From the NCBI GenBank assembly GCA_013398055.1, contig VZRS01007666.1, positions 372,001 through 436,000 on the forward strand: 64,000 bases of DNA, in the 5' to 3' direction. The notes below the pieces were generated by a model. The model ran no database searches and was not told where the DNA came from. It saw nothing but the letters and a program-made list of their open reading frames with translations. A program made the position numbers and the translations under genes. Positions 61,229 to 64,000 of this stretch are shown here, in pieces. Every line of letters starts with the position of its first letter. The first letter of the stretch is position 1. The DNA comes from Ifrita kowaldi (Eukaryota > Chordata > Aves > Passeriformes > Cinclosomatidae).

Positions 61229-64000
61229 TGTTGGTATTAAGTGAGAGAAGCATATGAGAAGCTCATTAACTGACAGTCCTTCTAAACAGAAAAGTTGGTA
61301 TTATCCAAGGACAGAGATACTGTTAATAACAGAGTTTCTGACAATAATTTCGATAATAATTCTAATAATAGTTTTCAAGTCTGCTCACAGCACCTGAGTG
61401 ACTCCATTCAAGTTTTGACAAATGCCTGTGCTCAAACATCTGATAAGAAATGCTGTGGCCTCTGTTGCCCGCCCTTTGCAAGTCGAAATCTAGAACAAGT
61501 ACCAGGTTAATAACCAACCCTACCTTGCTGTTAACCCTGGACACTGCACACTTCCAAACACGCTGCTGCCACCAGTGCTGGCCAGCTGGGGTCAGAGCCT
61601 GGCAAACCCTCTGCAAGCTGTGTTTGGGTCACTTCACGGTTTTGGTGGATGTATTTTCCTTGTAGGCCCCTTTCTTTGGGCAGAAGTTGCTGCGCTGAAA
61701 TTCCACGTTTTCCATGGCAGCTTGGGTATTTTTTCAAAACCTCGATTGCCCAGGCTAGATGTCTAATTCCTTAGGGGTAAAACTCCAAAAAAAAGAAAAA
61801 AGTATCTATGTCAGATGAATGTGGTTGCAGCATATTGCACTCAAAGCACCTCTGCTCCCTTCATACAGCCCTTCCTATGCAGGGTATTGCTGGCACCAGG
61901 CATTGTTAAAAGAACCATTAAAACGACCCACCAGGATCCCCAGTCTGTGTTACCATTTCCAGTTATTTTTCTGCTGTGGGTAGGTTTTGTTTCTATTTTT
62001 TTTTCCTTTTTTTCCGGTTTTGTTTCAGGGCTTTTTAGTGCTTGGAGTTGCTATTTCTGAGCTTCCCTGTGTATCCCTGACAACTGGCACATCTCTCTCG
62101 GAGTTGAGATGCTCAGTCAATAGCCCTGCTCCTGGAGCTGTTCAGCAGCGTCCTGGCACTCACTATGAGATGAGATGGATGAGCAATTCTGTTTGGTTCA
62201 CAGACCTTCTGTCTGGGAGGCTCCAGGGAGATGTGGCCAGGATGCTGGAAGGCTTTTGGGATGCCTGCTGGGGTCTGCTCTGTACCTAGAGCAGGAAAGG
62301 TTTCCACTCCACCACTTCCCCTGTCTGAACGACACAAGAAAAGGCAGCCGTGGGCAGCAGCCACTGAACTGTTTGGTCTCTCGCTACTGAAAGGCCAAAC
62401 AGAGTAGACTCCTGAAAGGCTTTCTGGCATTCTTTGATGTTGTAACCTCTGTGTGATAAAAAGAGCATATTCGCTTTCTTTCAGGTAACTTTTAAAGCAC
62501 TTCCTCGTGCTTTCATAGGAAAGCTCAGCTCACTGTTGCTGGGTGTTGTACCCACCACCAGAGGCTGTTTTGCTTTCAGAAGCTGCCACACAAAAGAGGA
62601 GGTAGCTGCTAAAACCTGGAGCAGGTCCCATTTACACTTAGGTGGGAGATTCAACAGCCTCCCTGGGAGAAGCTGGAAAAGTTAATGGTATGCCTGGTGG
62701 TTCCAAATGGGTTAAAAGGTGTAAATTGCAACACATTAATATACTGTCAATAAAGTGCAGTGGCTTAAGAGAGGATGAGTCGTTAAGGTGTGAGATCCCC
62801 CAGGTTACCGGTCCCAGATGCAGAGAGGGGAAGTGTTAAAAAGAAGTTTAATTGCTGGTTGTTAATCAGGCTGCCAGGAGAAACCCGTTAAAGGTGGATG
62901 TCAGTATAGCTCCAGTGTCAAGTGAAAATCCTGAGCTTGGCTATGGACCTTCATTTGTATGAGAAAAAATGGTTTTTGAAGGTGAGTGGAACAGCTTCTC
63001 CACACTGGAGGTGTGGGTGAAACTGCTGTGGGTGTTGGGGCTGAGGCTCTTCCTGACGCAGAGGAGTTTATTGGTATTTGGGTGGTGGCTGGTTTGGTCA
63101 GAGGGTCACAGGAACACACGGGGTCTGACCAGCACATCACAGCCAGGGTGTCACATCAGCGCCTTGCTGGGCAGGGACAGACCAGCACTGCCCGAGCCTG
63201 GGGCTCTGTCACAGGTAGCTTATAAAATCAAATACCCCAGAGGCGTGTGGGGGAGTTTATTTATTTGTTTTTAAACTGGCTTTCCGGGCTCTGGTGCAGT
63301 TTTTATTAATGGTGTGTTTGCCATCTCTGATACCAAAAATGTGAACATCAAGTCTTCACTAGCATGCAAAAAACTGATTTAGGAAACAAATCACAAGAAC
63401 ATCTCATATCCATCTCATTGGTGTTGCAAAATTAAGGGGAGATGAAAAAACACATAAAGAAGATGTGAGGATAACCACGGGAGGAAATAGAATTCAGATT
63501 TTCTATCTCCTTCACCCATAGATTCCTGCTAATACATCCTACATCCTGGTAACCTTGTTTGCTTTACCAGACGTGATGCTAAAATTAGCTAGTCATACAT
63601 TTCTCAGGAAGTAGTAATTAATTGGACAATATTTGTACAGAGCTTTGAAAATGTAGGTCCTAATTTTGCAAACCCTTTGTCCATAATGCAGATTAATTTA
63701 ATCACATAATTACTGCATTTCTGGACTTTGGTATACACAGTTCCCCAGCTCGTGTGTGATGTATAATAATTGCCTGTGTAAACTGGCAATAGCCACATTT
63801 CTCAAATACTGTGCGTGCACGTTTGAAAATTGGGATCACAGGTAGCACTCCGTTACTAGGACTTGATTTTAAAATACTTTGTTCTTTTCTACTCTGTCTC
63901 TGAATATGATTTACTCTTGTTTGTACCCTCTCTCAGCAAGACTGTGCTCAGCTCAGCCAGGGATTTGAGCCGGTGCTTTCCGTGCCAGCCTCTGTCTCGA

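Larger units (their letters stand above)
36348..64000 (+). other. CDH4: CDH4 intron 7, 5' part (3' end outside window)
   Basis: Starts with the donor GTGAGT and runs to the end of the window. I searched for the next exon (about 129 nt, beginning KVQQY and carrying the DVNDNPPEF-type motif) and did not see it, so the intron exceeds 27.6 kb. It holds a GC-rich tract at about 37.44-38.03 kb, two imperfect 19-bp repeats with EcoRI-type GAATTC ends at 38186-38223, a perfect 121-bp duplication at 46.07 kb, a CR1 tail at 51.3 kb, a (CAG)6 run at 53.37 kb and several A or T runs. Between these the sequence is AT-rich and unremarkable. Open frames of up to 200 codons exist but lack any recognisable domain. 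Confidence 0.85.

Noticed and set aside
36348..64000. Next CDH4 exon (exon 8 equivalent)
   Set aside because: I looked for a segment encoding KVQQY and the DVNDNPPEF-type motif and did not find one, so it should lie beyond the window.

Overview
This is a window of vertebrate, almost certainly avian, genomic DNA. It consists of introns plus three small coding exons of one cell-adhesion gene on the + strand. I identify the gene as CDH4 (R-cadherin, a type I classical cadherin) from the three translated exons. The bird assignment rests on several CR1 non-LTR retrotransposon fragments with the typical CR1 3' end (short tandem octamers related to ATTCTGTG, no poly-A tail), and on the absence of recognisable Alu, B1 or L1 sequence. 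I cannot name the species.

Layout. 1-14675 is the 3' part of an intron, holding a short reverse-strand CR1 tail, a G-rich tract near 5.1 kb and an uninterrupted (TTA)18 microsatellite. 14676-14831 is a 156-nt exon. 14832-23036 is an intron of 8205 nt with a CR1 fragment starting only about 110 nt after the donor, a 22-unit minisatellite at 18303-18629, a second CR1 tail and a small CpG cluster. 23037-23181 is a 145-nt exon. 23182-36174 is an intron of 12993 nt with few recognisable elements. 36175-36347 is a 173-nt exon. 36348-64000 is the start of an intron of at least 27.6 kb. It holds a GC-rich tract with a G-quadruplex-type motif, a perfect 121-bp tandem duplication, a fourth CR1 tail and many mononucleotide runs.

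The exons correspond to exons 5, 6 and 7 of the conserved classical-cadherin plan (156, 145 and about 176 nt in E-cadherin). Joined, they give 158 codons without a frameshift or stop, spanning mature residues about 24 to 181: most of ectodomain repeat EC1 and the first part of EC2. The calcium-ligand residues D67, E69, D100 to N104, D134 and D136 and the HAV tripeptide at 79-81 are all in place. All splice sites are GT/AG, and each acceptor has a CTGAT branch-point-like motif 25-30 nt upstream.

I found no second gene with convincing support, and no RNA gene, CRISPR array, operon or other prokaryotic feature. The many other open frames look like chance, especially in the GC-rich tracts and the minisatellite. 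I see no new multi-gene system. The observations most worth a second look are the minisatellite, the exact 121-bp duplication carrying a 17-bp inverted repeat, and the GC-rich, G-quadruplex-prone tract in the last intron.
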